Source of the DNA: Thermosipho melanesiensis BI429
GTDB lineage: Bacteria > Thermotogota > Thermotogae > Thermotogales > Fervidobacteriaceae
Assembly: GCF_000016905.1 (NCBI RefSeq)
Contig: NC_009616.1
Span: 1,116,001-1,180,000, forward strand
Direction of reading: 5' to 3'
Length of the DNA: 64,000 nucleotides
A program made the position numbers and the translations under genes. The notes below the pieces were generated by a model that worked only from the letters and a program-made list of their open reading frames with translations, made no database searches and was not told where the DNA came from. This document shows positions 55,333 through 64,000 of the stretch, piece by piece. Within the stretch, counting starts at the first letter, position 1. The number at the start of each line of letters is the position of its first letter.

Positions 55333-56302
55333 AATTTTTTACCATATCAAGACCAATACCCCTTCCTGAAAGTTCATCAACTTCATCTTTTGAACTAAAT
55401 CCAGGTAAAAATATTGCTTCTGTTGGGGTGACTTTTAGGTTTAGCTTTTTTACTTTTTCTTCTATCTTTTCTAAGTCTAATCCTTTTCCATCGTCCGATA
55501 CTTCTATAAATATTTTATTTTGTTCTATGTATGCTTTTATTTCTATTTTACCCGTTTCATCTTTGCCAATTTTTTTTCTTTCTTCTGGAGTTTCAATGCC
55601 GTGTGCAATAGAATTTCTAATGAGGTGAACGAGTATATCTAATATATCTTTTACATCTTCTTTTTCTATTTTTACTCCTCTTACTTTTTGAACAAGTTTT
55701 ATTTTTTTACTATATTTTTTTGCTTCCCTTTGTACTAGTTCTTCCAAATCTTTGAGAATATTTTCTAACTTTACAAAAACTATATTTTCAAAAATTTCTA
55801 TCAATTGTTTCTTTAGATTTTTTGTCTTAGCTAGAGCTTTTTTATTGTTGTTTCTTATAACACTATTTTCTATTTCTAAGGTTTGTGAAATAAATTCGCT
55901 TATTTCTGAAAGCATAAAAATATCCCTTTGGGATATTGTTATTTCTTCTTCGGCTATCTTTTTGCCTTCCAATGTTTTTATTAGATCATTTAATTCTTCA
56001 TCTGTTAAATCTTTTGTCTTGTTTGAAATTTTTGAAATAACTGCAATTAGATTGTCTAAAAACTTTTCATCAGGCATTTTTTCATTTTCTAGTCGCTTTT
56101 TCAAATATTCTTCAATTTTATGGGCAAGTTTGGAAAAATTGTTCATATTAACAAGACTTGCAGACCCTTTAATTGTGTGAAATATTCTATATAGCTCTTT
56201 TGTAAGTGATTTGTCATTGTTTTTTTTTATTTCAGAAATAATTTTTTTTGCTTCGATACACTTTTCAGAAAGTTCTGATAAAAATATTTCTGTAAAATCC
56301 AT
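55169..56302 (-). CDS. cheA: CheA histidine kinase core (HPt-dimer-ATPase)
   Basis: ATG 56302 with TTGGAGTGAT is the start (the frame to 56332 is not needed). Residues 1-105 are HPt, with the phospho-histidine in IFHTIKGSASLV. A helical dimer domain follows, then the ATPase: LVHLIRNSIAHGIETPEER (N box), VSDDGKGLD (G1) and FLPGFSSKDEVDELSGRGIGLDMV (F/G2). No P2 (CheY-binding) domain is evident. The core ends about at residue 344. Then an A10 run (plus 55286-55295) shifts the frame, and about 40 unrelated residues follow. Confidence 0.8.
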   Translation of the reverse strand: MDFTEIFLSELSEKCIEAKKIISEIKKNNDKSLTKELYRIFHTIKGSASLVNMNNFSKLAHKIEEYLKKRLENEKMPDEKFLDNLIAVISKISNKTKDLTDEELNDLIKTLEGKKIAEEEITISQRDIFMLSEISEFISQTLEIENSVIRNNNKKALAKTKNLKKQLIEIFENIVFVKLENILKDLEELVQREAKKYSKKIKLVQKVRGVKIEKEDVKDILDILVHLIRNSIAHGIETPEERKKIGKDETGKIEIKAYIEQNKIFIEVSDDGKGLDLEKIEEKVKKLNLKVTPTEAIFLPGFSSKDEVDELSGRGIGLDMVKNFATTRGGDVKVETKKKQWYKVYHILRNEKFYHKCIDSKRCQKNIRNRNLKYTFC

Positions 56303-56306
56303 ACTA

Positions 56307-56990
56307 TCACTCCAAGATCTTAAGGTTTCCAAAAGAACATTTTAATATCTTATTTTTTTTGTTTTGAAACAGCTTTCCATTGGTGATTTCTATGTTTTTG
56401 CATTGGAATGCCCCGTTTCTTGTTATAACTACATATTTTCCATCTTTTATTCTTTTTACGGGAAGAATTTCTTTATATTCTACAAAACCAATATAGCCGC
56501 TAGTTGGAAAAATGATAATTTCACTATTTTCCATTATTGAGAGTACATTAGTTTTGTGTATTGCGAATGTTTTATCCAATACTAAATAATCTTTTTTTTC
56601 TTCTTTATTTTTAATTTTTTTACTATTTAAAGAGTTTTGTACTGCATGTGCAGGAGAAATTTTTTCTAAGTTATATACAAAATAACTATCTTCTTCTATT
56701 ATAACTCCAGAGTAAAGCTCGTTGTTTTCAATTTTTTTGGGATGCTGCTCACTTTCTTTTATTATCCTTGTTATTCCAAAGGCAAATTTTTCAAAGACAA
56801 AGTAAAATTTTAAATTGGGGTTTTTAAGATTGTTATGTGTGTATATAGGATAAAGTCTATCTTCAAAGAGGCAAAAGTCAATTTCTAATTGCGATTTTAT
56901 TAGAGAGTTACTAATACCAATTACTTTATCTTTTAAAACCGCAATTTTATATATCTTATCTTTATCTTCTATTTCACATAGAAAATACAT
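56307..56990 (-). CDS. CheW-like adaptor, divergent
   Basis: A 227-residue protein with two CheW-like halves (FAFGITRIIKESEQHP and ILPVKRIKDGKYVVITRNGAF are the remnants of the SH3-like strands). Sequence is very divergent. It lies between cheR and cheA, and probably links the receptor to this kinase. Ribosome site: GGAGTGAAAC. The call rests on weak patterns and gene context. Confidence 0.55.
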   Translation of the reverse strand: MYFLCEIEDKDKIYKIAVLKDKVIGISNSLIKSQLEIDFCLFEDRLYPIYTHNNLKNPNLKFYFVFEKFAFGITRIIKESEQHPKKIENNELYSGVIIEEDSYFVYNLEKISPAHAVQNSLNSKKIKNKEEKKDYLVLDKTFAIHKTNVLSIMENSEIIIFPTSGYIGFVEYKEILPVKRIKDGKYVVITRNGAFQCKNIEITNGKLFQNKKNKILKCSFGNLKILE

Positions 56991-56994
56991 AGTT

Positions 56995-57993
56995 TCACTC
57001 CTCGATTAAATATCTTAATTGCCAGATTTCTTCATCATATTTGTTCAAGAGTAATGCTTTTTTTAATGATTTTTTTGCGTCGTCTTTTTTGTTTAACATC
57101 AATTCTACTAGTGCTTTGTATTTGAATACTATATATGAAAAAATATATTTTTTTGAAAGCCTTTTGATTATTTCGTAAGCTTTTTTATAGTTTTCGTGTT
57201 CTATATAATTTTCAACAATTTGTATTTCCTCTTCAAGTGATAAGTTCTTTTCTTTTGTATAAAACTTTTTCTTGTTTTTTTGGTTTTTTGTTTTTGGGCT
57301 TTTAGAGATTTTTGCTTTTTGGAGTATAGATGGATTTGTATCAAAATTAAAGTATTCAAAAATTTCTGGATGGTATTCACCTTGTCCTAAAATTAAATAC
57401 CCACTATTATCTAATAAATCATTTAGTTTTTTTACAATGTTAATTTTATCTGGTATGTAAATAAGTACTCTTCTTGTAAATATTATATCAAATTTATTAC
57501 TTAATTCTAAAATGCTTTTTGTGTAGAATTCTACGTTTTTTTTGTATTTTTCTTTTACGAAAAACACATTATCTTTTTGGATAAAGTATTTTTCAATTTC
57601 GATACTTTCCAGAAATCGCACACTCCAGAATTTGTACTTTCCTTCTTTAGCTTGATTAATTCTTTTGCTATTTATGTCAATACCCACAATTTTTGCCTTT
57701 AAGTTTAAATCGTTTATCAAAAATGATAATGTATATACTTCTTCCCCTCTTGAGCAACCAATACTTAATATCCTCCAGAATTTTTTTGTGATAAGTATGT
57801 CTTTGAGTGTGTTGAATATTTCTCTATCTCTAAAAAAATAAGACTCACCAATGGTTAGGTTTTCTATTATTAATTTTTTTATGGTTTCTTTACTTAAACT
57901 ATTTACATCAAATTTTTTTACGAATTCTTTTAATTTATTTTCTGGAACCTTTAAATTAAGTTCTTCTAAGATTTCGTATAATTTTTTTTCCAT
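56995..57993 (-). CDS. CheR methyltransferase with TPR tail
   Basis: A 332-residue protein. After a helical N-terminal domain it has GESYFFRDREIFNTLK, the SAM motif RILSIGCSRGEEVYTL and FDIIFTRRVLIYIPDK. The C-terminal ~85 residues are TPR-like (NYKKAYEIIKRL..KKDDAKKSLKKALLLNKYDEE), as in FrzF/WspC-type CheR. It methylates receptor glutamates. It is the promoter-proximal gene of the set; its start has GGGAGTGAAAG. Confidence 0.85.
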   Translation of the reverse strand: MEKKLYEILEELNLKVPENKLKEFVKKFDVNSLSKETIKKLIIENLTIGESYFFRDREIFNTLKDILITKKFWRILSIGCSRGEEVYTLSFLINDLNLKAKIVGIDINSKRINQAKEGKYKFWSVRFLESIEIEKYFIQKDNVFFVKEKYKKNVEFYTKSILELSNKFDIIFTRRVLIYIPDKINIVKKLNDLLDNSGYLILGQGEYHPEIFEYFNFDTNPSILQKAKISKSPKTKNQKNKKKFYTKEKNLSLEEEIQIVENYIEHENYKKAYEIIKRLSKKYIFSYIVFKYKALVELMLNKKDDAKKSLKKALLLNKYDEEIWQLRYLIEE

Positions 57994-58012
57994 TCTTTCA
58001 CTCCCTCTGTTA

Positions 58013-58040
58013 ATTATACAATATTTCTGTGTGATATAAT
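58013..58040. promoter_or_regulatory. overlapping divergent promoters, cheR-side and holA
   Basis: A plus-strand extended -10 box (TGATATAAT, TATAAT at 58035-58040) lies about 19 bases before ATG 58059. A minus-strand TATAAT (plus 58013-58018) lies 20 bases before ATG 57993. Each -10 box occupies the position of the -35 box of the other, so use of one may hinder the other. Both -35 boxes are weak. Confidence 0.55.
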
Positions 58041-58058
58041 ACTCTAAGAGGTGAGAAA

Positions 58059-59009
58059 ATGCCCAAAATTAATTTATATGGAGATTCAGAAGTTCTGAAA
58101 GAAAAGTTCGTGAAAAAAATTAGGAGTAAAACAAACGGTGAGTATATTAGGGTTTATCCAGGATATGATGTAAAAATTATTTTTGAGAAACTTTCTAACT
58201 TAGGTCTTTTTTCGAAAAACGTTATTGTGGACGTGATAGATTTTGACAAGTTTAAGTCAAGTGAAAGAAGTAAAATTCTAGAGATAAATGTTTCTAGTGA
58301 GAATTATTTGATTTTAAGAACGCAGAGTAAGGTTAAAAAGAAAATGGAAGGTTTAGATATAAGAGAGTTTAAATTACCCAATCCCTGGGAAGAAGACAAA
58401 TGGGGAAAGTTAATAGAAGAATTTTTGAGTGAGGAAGGAATAAAATTAGATGGGTTAGCGAAGTTTTTGTTTGAAAATGTTGGCCCTAACGATATAGCTA
58501 TTTACAATGAAATTTTAAAGTTGAAGGTTTTTAAAGATGATTTGTCCTTGCAGTTGGCAAAAGAGTTAGTCCACAAATATACTGTTTCAAAATTAGATGA
58601 TTTTTGTTTTATGGTTTCCAAAAGGGAAAAAGATGCATTAGCTTATTTAAAAGAAATTGTGCGTGATTACGAATTTCCCGTGATTGTATATGCACTTTCA
58701 AATCATTTTATTACATTATATAAATTGATAAATTTTGTTGAAGTAAAATCTAGATTTAGTTGGCCGGAAATTTTAAAAATTTCAAAACAATTAAAGTTGT
58801 CAAGTTCAAAGGTTGCTAGATTTCTTGGTTTTAAATTTAAAAATCAAAAGTTCAATCCTAAAAATCACTTATTACTGTATAACTTAAAGTGTGTGGAAAA
58901 TTTGATTAAAAAACTTTATTATTTAGATAGAGCTGTAAAGATGGGGAAATTAGTAGAAGTTGAGCTAATAGATTTTATAAAGGAGGTAAAACATGTCAAA
59001 GTTTTATGA
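58059..59009 (+). CDS. holA: DNA polymerase III subunit delta
   Basis: A 316-residue protein of the size and layout of HolA: an N-terminal ATPase-like domain without a P-loop (INLYGDSEVLKEKF and FDKFKSSERSKI), a second domain with WGKLIEEFLSEEGIKLDGLAKFLFENVG, and the C-terminal collar VIVYALSNHFITLYKLINFVEVK. It would load the beta clamp. The match is of low sequence identity, as usual for this family. It is followed by the MMPL exporter with an overlap of 17 bases. Confidence 0.7.
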   Translation: MPKINLYGDSEVLKEKFVKKIRSKTNGEYIRVYPGYDVKIIFEKLSNLGLFSKNVIVDVIDFDKFKSSERSKILEINVSSENYLILRTQSKVKKKMEGLDIREFKLPNPWEEDKWGKLIEEFLSEEGIKLDGLAKFLFENVGPNDIAIYNEILKLKVFKDDLSLQLAKELVHKYTVSKLDDFCFMVSKREKDALAYLKEIVRDYEFPVIVYALSNHFITLYKLINFVEVKSRFSWPEILKISKQLKLSSSKVARFLGFKFKNQKFNPKNHLLLYNLKCVENLIKKLYYLDRAVKMGKLVEVELIDFIKEVKHVKVL

Positions 59010-61071
59010 AAAACATGCAAAGAAGATAATTGTTTTGCTTGTGATTTTGAATATAGCCTTTTTTTTAGGGATGCTGAGAATAAGATTTAACACGGATTTT
59101 TCTCTTTTTAGATTAGAAAATTCAAAGTATGAGAAGATTTTAAAGGAATTGGAAAAGGATTTTTCGACAGAAAATCAATTGAATGTCTTAATAGAATTTG
59201 ATGAAAATCCGTTGAGTTTAGATGGCATAAGAAAGATAAAGGAGTATGATAAAAAATTAAAGAGTATTGATGGAATTGGAAAAATCATTTCTCCAGTTCC
59301 AGATGAAATTCCCTTTGGTTTTAGGAAGGTAAATGTTGAAAATATAAATGAGGAAAATTTTGAGATTGTAAAAAATTTTCTGGAAAAGTTAGATATTATT
59401 AGTCAAAGATATGGAAAATTCTATGTTATATATTATATATTTCCTACCAAGAGGGTAGTTTCAAAGATAGATGAGGTTATAGATTTACCGCACTATTTTG
59501 CTGGAAGTACGTATTTACAAGAAAAAATGTATGATTATCTATTGTTAATAGTTTTTACCCTGCCACCGCTTGCCATAGTTACTATATTTTTAGTATTTAG
59601 ATGGCGATTAGGTGGATTTAGACCGACATTATTTTCCGTGTTACCTGCAGGTATGGGGGCGCTGTGGACTTTGGGGATAATTGGTTGGACTGAAAGGGAG
59701 ATATCCATTCTAACAATACTTGCTCCTATATTTACAATAGTAATGGGTAGTGCAGATGGCCTTCATTTTGTATCGCATTTTATGGATAACAAGGAAAATA
59801 AAGATAAATTTTCTGCGTTATCTGAAACTTTAAAAAGCACTGGGTTTGCAATGATTCTTACTACAATAACTACAGTTGCGGGTTTTTTATCGCTTGCCAT
59901 TATTGATTCTGAATCATTAGCGCAGATGGGTAAATTTAGTGCAATTGGTGTTGCTTTTGCGGGAATTGCAACATGGGTATTTCTGCCTGTGGTTCTTTTA
60001 AAAAGTGATATAGGGGTAAAAAAAGAAGATAGTAAAATTTCAAGAACTTTTAGGAATATGATTGGAAAAAGGGCAGTTTTCATTACAATTTTGATAGTGG
60101 TTGTTTTCTTTCCGGGTGTTTATTTTTTGGATAGGGAGTTTTATATGCTTGATATTTTTAAAGATTACACTCAAGTTAAGAAAAATTCGGATGTTGTTCA
60201 AAAAGTTGCAGGTATAACTGTTCCTGTGTTTGGATATTTTAAGACGGAAAATTTGTTATCTGCCGAATTTGCTAACAAGGTCTTGGATTTTGAGAAAGGA
60301 TTAAAGGCAATATCTTTTTACGATATAATGAAAAATATTAATGAAAAAATTTTTGGACAAGAGGGTTATCCAGACAACGTTGTTCGTGTGAGATTTTTGC
60401 TAAATTTGTTACCACCAATATACGATAACTTTGTAAATTTAAAAATATTTTCTGGAAGAGTCCTAATATTTCCAGAAGAAATAAATAGTAAGGTATTAAA
60501 TGAAATTGAAAAAAAGGCGCCAGAGGATATAAAAATTACAGGGGCTCCGTACATTATGAAGGAGATGAATGATGTAATAGTTCCTCAACAGATAAAATCA
60601 CTTTTATTAGCTGTATTTTTGGTCTTTCTCATAGTTTTTGTGAGGTTAAAGAATTTGAAAGAATCTTTTTTTGCTATTTTACCAATTTCTTTGACCTTAA
60701 TAGTAATGTTTGGTTTTATGGGAATTTTTGGCATTAAGTTAAGTATTATTACGGCTACTATGGGAAGTATAGTTGTGGGTGTTGGAATAGATTATGCAAT
60801 ACATTTTATAGAAAGTTATAATTATTACTTAAGATTATTGAGGGATAAAAAACGTGCCATTGAAAAATCTTTTGATGTAACATCTAAACCTATACTTGCA
60901 AATGCTTTAGGGCTTTCTATAGGACTTTCTGTACTTTTGTTGTCTCCATTAAAAATCCACGAATATCTGGTAGGTTTAATGTGGGTTTCTATGATTTCGA
61001 GTGCCATTTTTAGCTTAACACTTTTGCCCACACTATTGTTTGTTGCAAATCTGAAAAAAAATGGAGTATAA
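58993..61071 (+). CDS. MMPL/RND-family exporter
   Basis: A 692-residue protein with about twelve membrane segments. One is at the N-terminus (~12-30), a block of five or six follows at ~180-345 and another at ~365-385, then a second block at ~530-685. The two halves each have the RND signature: GSADGLHFVSHFMDNK in the first and GVGIDYAIHFIESYNYYLR in the second, with the proton-relay Asp. The two periplasmic loops are short. The function may be lipid or hydrophobic compound export. It has a GGAGG ribosome site inside holA. Confidence 0.85.
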   Translation: MSKFYEKHAKKIIVLLVILNIAFFLGMLRIRFNTDFSLFRLENSKYEKILKELEKDFSTENQLNVLIEFDENPLSLDGIRKIKEYDKKLKSIDGIGKIISPVPDEIPFGFRKVNVENINEENFEIVKNFLEKLDIISQRYGKFYVIYYIFPTKRVVSKIDEVIDLPHYFAGSTYLQEKMYDYLLLIVFTLPPLAIVTIFLVFRWRLGGFRPTLFSVLPAGMGALWTLGIIGWTEREISILTILAPIFTIVMGSADGLHFVSHFMDNKENKDKFSALSETLKSTGFAMILTTITTVAGFLSLAIIDSESLAQMGKFSAIGVAFAGIATWVFLPVVLLKSDIGVKKEDSKISRTFRNMIGKRAVFITILIVVVFFPGVYFLDREFYMLDIFKDYTQVKKNSDVVQKVAGITVPVFGYFKTENLLSAEFANKVLDFEKGLKAISFYDIMKNINEKIFGQEGYPDNVVRVRFLLNLLPPIYDNFVNLKIFSGRVLIFPEEINSKVLNEIEKKAPEDIKITGAPYIMKEMNDVIVPQQIKSLLLAVFLVFLIVFVRLKNLKESFFAILPISLTLIVMFGFMGIFGIKLSIITATMGSIVVGVGIDYAIHFIESYNYYLRLLRDKKRAIEKSFDVTSKPILANALGLSIGLSVLLLSPLKIHEYLVGLMWVSMISSAIFSLTLLPTLLFVANLKKNGV

Positions 61072-61078
61072 TATTATT

Positions 61079-61606
61079 ATGGATGGGTGGAAAGAAATAT
61101 CATATATATTAAAAAAAGTGATTGGGACTTACCAATTATCTTTGTTTGATATATCTAAGAAGTTAGAAATAGATTTTAGAAGACTTCAAAAGTATTTTGA
61201 AGGAAGTTTTTATTTTGATGAGATGGTTGTAAGAGAGGATTTAAGAAAAATAAAGCGCTTTTTCAATATATCCGAGGATATATTAACATATTATGAATTA
61301 GGAAAGAGTAAGAGGGAAAGTAATACAAAAATAAAAAAGGGTTATTCAATTTATTTTTTGTTATTTATCTCATTTATTTTATTTTATTTTTCTTTAAAAT
61401 TATTTGTATCGACATATAAGGCTCCTTTGGCAATATTGCGAGCCCAATCTGGTTTGATAGCATTAAATGGGAAAGAGGGATATGAGTTTAAACTAGATGA
61501 AGGTGAGTATATTGTGAAGGGAAAAGCATTGTTGTTTAAAATTAATAATGAAATAAAGAAAATAGATATGGATAGGTTTAAGGTGGTGGTAGAGTGGGGA
61601 AAATAA
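61079..61606 (+). CDS. RodZ-like HTH and membrane protein
   Basis: About 175 residues from ATG 61079, which has GGAG upstream (the ATG at 61061 lacks one). The N-terminal ~80 residues form an Xre/HTH_25-like domain (YQLSLFDISKKLEIDFRRLQKYFEG). A basic linker follows, then a membrane segment (YSIYFLLFISFILFYFSLKLFV) and a small beta domain (SGLIALNGKEGYEFKLDEGEY). This layout fits RodZ or a DUF4115-type protein that links cell-shape proteins to the envelope. It is only half the usual length, so the call is tentative. Confidence 0.5.
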   Translation: MDGWKEISYILKKVIGTYQLSLFDISKKLEIDFRRLQKYFEGSFYFDEMVVREDLRKIKRFFNISEDILTYYELGKSKRESNTKIKKGYSIYFLLFISFILFYFSLKLFVSTYKAPLAILRAQSGLIALNGKEGYEFKLDEGEYIVKGKALLFKINNEIKKIDMDRFKVVVEWGK

Positions 61607-62133
61607 GAAAGGTTGATATGGTTAATTTAGTAATATTCTTTTTTTCATCGCATGTGGATTATTGGTTTAATGAGGTAAAAGATAGATTGGTGGAATGTTT
61701 TGGTCCCATAGATTATCAGTCTGAAATTTTAGATTTTGAAAAATACACTTTGTATTACAACAAAGAAATGGGAGAAGGGGTAAAGGGGAAATTGTTGGGT
61801 TTTGAAAGGTTAATACATCCTTCTCAATTGGCAGATATAAAGAACATAACAAACAATATAGAGAATGAGTTTGCTGTTGAAGGGAATAGAAGGTTTAACA
61901 TTGATCCTGGTTATATCCATCATATGCAATTTGTTCTTGCAACAACTAAGATGTGGCCTCACAGGATATATATTGGAAAGGGAATATATGCAGAACCAAC
62001 TTTAATGTATATAAATGGTTGTTGGAAAGATTATGATTTTACTTATCCAAACTACAAGGAAGAGGAATATAAAAGAGAATTGGAAAGAATAAGGTTGATG
62101 TATTTAGAAAAGCGAAAAAAGTTTTTGAGGTGA
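61594..62133 (+). CDS. DUF4416 family protein
   Basis: A 179-residue protein from GTG 61594 (ribosome site AAGGTGGTGG). It has a DUF4416 arrangement: start MGKIRKVDMVNLVIFFFSS, a YQSEILDFEKYTLYYNKEMG segment, NIDPGYIHHMQFVLATTK and a C-terminal TLMYINGCWKDYDFTYPNY. The function is not known. Its start overlaps the RodZ-like stop by 13 bases, in an operon with rimO. Confidence 0.85.
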   Translation: MGKIRKVDMVNLVIFFFSSHVDYWFNEVKDRLVECFGPIDYQSEILDFEKYTLYYNKEMGEGVKGKLLGFERLIHPSQLADIKNITNNIENEFAVEGNRRFNIDPGYIHHMQFVLATTKMWPHRIYIGKGIYAEPTLMYINGCWKDYDFTYPNYKEEEYKRELERIRLMYLEKRKKFLR

Positions 62134-62137
62134 GAAA

Positions 62138-63421
62138 GTGAATTTTTATGTAGAAGTGCTTGGATGCCCAAAGAATGAAGCCGATTGTGCATTGTTAAAA
62201 TCACATTTAAGGAAAATGGGAAATAACATAGTTGACAATTTAAGTGATGCAGATGCTGTAATTATAGATACATGTGGTTTTATCCTTGATGCAAAAAAGG
62301 AATCCATAGAAGAAATTTTATCTTATGTGGAGTATAAAAAAGGGAAAAATTTAAAGGTTTTTGTAACTGGATGTTTGGTTCAAAGATTTGGAAAAGAACT
62401 AAAAAAAGAAATACCAGAAGTTGATGGATGGTTTGGGGTTTTACCACCTAAAGAGATAGCAACACATATTGGAAAAAGAAATGTTATACCAGAAGTTCCA
62501 GAACCGGTATACAATTTTGAAGGTAGAGTAGATAATGGGCAATATGCATATGTGAAAATTTCAGATGGTTGTGATAGAGCATGTAGTTTTTGTACAATCC
62601 CTTTGTTTAAAGGGAGCTTTAAAAGTAGAAAAATTGATGATATATTGAAAGAAATAGAATTTTTGATTGAAAGGAAAATAAAAGAAATAATATTGGTTGC
62701 TCAAGATACAACGGGATATGGAATTGATATTTATAGGAAACAAATGTTACCTGAACTTTTAAAGAGGATAAACGATCTTTCTGGAGATTTTTGGGTGAGA
62801 GTTATGTATATGCATCCTGATCACATAACTGACGATATAATAGAGGCATTTTCGTACGATAAGGTTTTAAAGTATTTTGATATTCCTGTACAAAATGGAA
62901 GTGACAAGATACTAAAATTGATGAATAGGTCACGGAAAACTAGACAACTTTATTCTTTATTTGAAAAGATTAGAAATTTTTACTCTGATGCAATTTTGAG
63001 AACAAGTATAATAGTTGGGTTTCCAGGTGAAACAAGGAAAGATTTTGACGAAACTCTTAAATTTATCAAGGAAGTAAAGTTTGATAGGTTGGGTGCTTTT
63101 ATTTATTCAGATGAAGAGGAAGCTTCATCTTTTAGTCTTAGTGGAAAAGTTCCAAGAGAAATTGCCGAAGAAAGGTTGGAGGAATTAATGGATATACAAT
63201 CTCAGATATCTTTTGAAAAAAACGAAAAACTTGTTGGGAAAAAGTTAAAGGTATTGTTTGACGAAGAAGAAGACGGGGTTTTAATAGGCAGAAGTTATAT
63301 GGATGCCCCAGAGATTGATGCGAATGTATTTGTTAGAGGAGAGTTTAAAAAGGGATTTTTTGATGTAAAGATAACTTCTGCGGATATTTATGACTTAGAA
63401 GGAGAAATTGTTGAGGAGTGA
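62138..63421 (+). CDS. rimO: ribosomal protein S12 methylthiotransferase RimO
   Basis: A 427-residue protein from GTG 62138. The N-terminal UPF0004 domain has LGCPKNEADCALL and DTCGFILDAKKES and VFVTGCLVQRF (three cluster cysteines). The radical SAM motif is GCDRACSFCTIPLFKG, and HPDHITDDIIEAF and DIPVQNGSDKILKLMNRS follow. The C-terminal TRAM domain ends the protein. It thiomethylates Asp88-type residues of S12. It is in one run with DUF4416 and pgsA. Confidence 0.95.
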   Translation: MNFYVEVLGCPKNEADCALLKSHLRKMGNNIVDNLSDADAVIIDTCGFILDAKKESIEEILSYVEYKKGKNLKVFVTGCLVQRFGKELKKEIPEVDGWFGVLPPKEIATHIGKRNVIPEVPEPVYNFEGRVDNGQYAYVKISDGCDRACSFCTIPLFKGSFKSRKIDDILKEIEFLIERKIKEIILVAQDTTGYGIDIYRKQMLPELLKRINDLSGDFWVRVMYMHPDHITDDIIEAFSYDKVLKYFDIPVQNGSDKILKLMNRSRKTRQLYSLFEKIRNFYSDAILRTSIIVGFPGETRKDFDETLKFIKEVKFDRLGAFIYSDEEEASSFSLSGKVPREIAEERLEELMDIQSQISFEKNEKLVGKKLKVLFDEEEDGVLIGRSYMDAPEIDANVFVRGEFKKGFFDVKITSADIYDLEGEIVEE

Positions 63422-63427
63422 TATTCT

Positions 63428-63949
63428 TTGAATATACCGAACACCATTACGTGGACTAGAGTATTTTTGGCTATTATTATAGTGTTTTTACTTTTAAATG
63501 GTTTTAATTTACTTGCTTTTGTATTGTTTATTGTTTCAGCAATAAGTGATTATTTTGATGGGTACTTTGCACGAAAATTAAATCAGATAACAAATTTTGG
63601 AAAGATATTTGATCAAATGAGTGATAAGATTCTTATCACAAGTGTGTTAATAGTATTTGTTGAATTGGGTTTTGTTCCAAGTTGGATGGTAGTTATAATT
63701 TTTTTCAGAGATGCTTTAGTTACAACAATAAGGATGGTAGCACTTGTTTCAAATGAGGTAATAGCTGCAAACTATTTTGGGAAATTAAAGACAGTCACTC
63801 AGATGTTCTGGGTAGTTTTTCTTTTTATGGAAACGTTAGGGTTTAAAGTTTATATGATAAATTTATTGCTTTCTTACGTTGTAATTACAGTGACTGTATT
63901 TTCAGGAGTTATTTATCTTGTTCAAAATAAAAGGGTTTTAAAGGGGTGA
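63428..63949 (+). CDS. pgsA: CDP-diacylglycerol-glycerol-3-phosphate phosphatidyltransferase
   Basis: A 173-residue membrane protein with TTG start 63428 (GAGGAGTGAT). The CDP-alcohol phosphotransferase signature D-x2-DG-x2-AR-x8-G-x3-D-x3-D is complete in SDYFDGYFARKLNQITNFGK and FDQMSDK. Four or five membrane segments follow. It makes phosphatidylglycerophosphate. Confidence 0.95.
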   Translation: MNIPNTITWTRVFLAIIIVFLLLNGFNLLAFVLFIVSAISDYFDGYFARKLNQITNFGKIFDQMSDKILITSVLIVFVELGFVPSWMVVIIFFRDALVTTIRMVALVSNEVIAANYFGKLKTVTQMFWVVFLFMETLGFKVYMINLLLSYVVITVTVFSGVIYLVQNKRVLKG

Positions 63950-63955
63950 TTTTAA

Positions 63956-64000
63956 TTGCGATCATTTATTGCTATTGATATAACTAGTGAAGTTAGGAGC
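63956..64000 (+). CDS. thpR: RNA 2',3'-cyclic phosphodiesterase (5' end only)
   Basis: The last 45 bases open a frame from TTG 63956 with AAGGGGTGAT upstream. The 15 residues MRSFIAIDITSEVRS resemble the start of ThpR (2'-5' RNA ligase family). The window ends here, so the gene is partial and the call rests on few residues and on the usual neighbourhood. Confidence 0.6.
   Translation, partial: MRSFIAIDITSEVRS

Overview
The window is an AT-rich chromosomal stretch that looks like a member of the Thermotogales, most probably Thermosipho or a close relative. The genus is inferred from overall character: very low G+C, strong Shine-Dalgarno sites with frequent GTG/TTG starts, an NfnAB pair, a Thermotogales-style chemotaxis set, flgB-flgC-fliE, CIRCE-controlled dnaK and rimO-pgsA. 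No rRNA, tRNA, CRISPR array or intact transposase was seen.

The left half (1 to about 29.5 kb) is accessory DNA. It opens inside a KAP-family P-loop NTPase gene (2-2725) and continues with small genes: a GIY-YIG-like protein, a DUF2188 protein, a zinc-ribbon protein and a DUF234-type ATPase. Next comes a graveyard of broken genes (6.8-13.0 kb): a thioredoxin-like fragment, a RecG-like regulator fragment and an amidase fragment. Inside it lies a RiPP-like set: the C-terminal half of a SPASM radical SAM enzyme, an S41 protease frame-shifted at a 12-T run, and a small five-cysteine peptide gene enclosed by a 19-20 bp inverted repeat. An AbiEii-type toxin with an overlapping partner (13.3-14.1 kb), a decayed ATPase and a DUF4143 ATPase with twin palindromic operators follow. 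A five-gene defence-like operon comes next (16.9-22.0 kb): HEPN/RES N-terminal domain protein, TrlF-type PHP-ATPase (frame-shifted), a small protein, a DUF4065-like/DUF488 fusion, and a conserved partner. Then come a nucleotidyltransferase, a methyltransferase and an EamA transporter. After these lie a secreted ten-cysteine protein (frame-shifted) with a secreted beta-helix protein, and a second block of decayed small membrane-protein genes that share repeats with the first block.

The right half (30-64 kb) is mostly ordinary core genome. It holds a methyl-accepting chemoreceptor, a consensus promoter that runs straight into a terminator (a possible tiny RNA of about 37 nt), a metallophosphatase, minC, a DMT transporter, flgB-flgC-fliE, hsp20-dnaK with CIRCE, ybjQ, a secreted hydrolase, and an ABC transporter with its YtrA-type GntR regulator and an operator that overlaps the -10 box. 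A thiolase/CoA-transferase operon and an alkaline phosphatase follow. A run of about twelve tightly packed minus-strand genes (45.9-58.0 kb) combines electron-bifurcating NfnAB, two sugar kinases, two radical SAM proteins and a divergent chemosensory set (degenerate receptor, REC-degenerate-GGDEF protein, CheB, CheA, CheW-REC, CheW-like, CheR-TPR). In that set the cheA frame breaks at an A10 run. From 58 kb the plus strand carries holA, an MMPL exporter, a RodZ-like protein, a DUF4416 protein, rimO, pgsA and the start of thpR.

Several interruptions sit at or near homopolymers (T12, A10, A5). They may be real decay, slippage sites or sequencing errors; this cannot be settled from the sequence alone.
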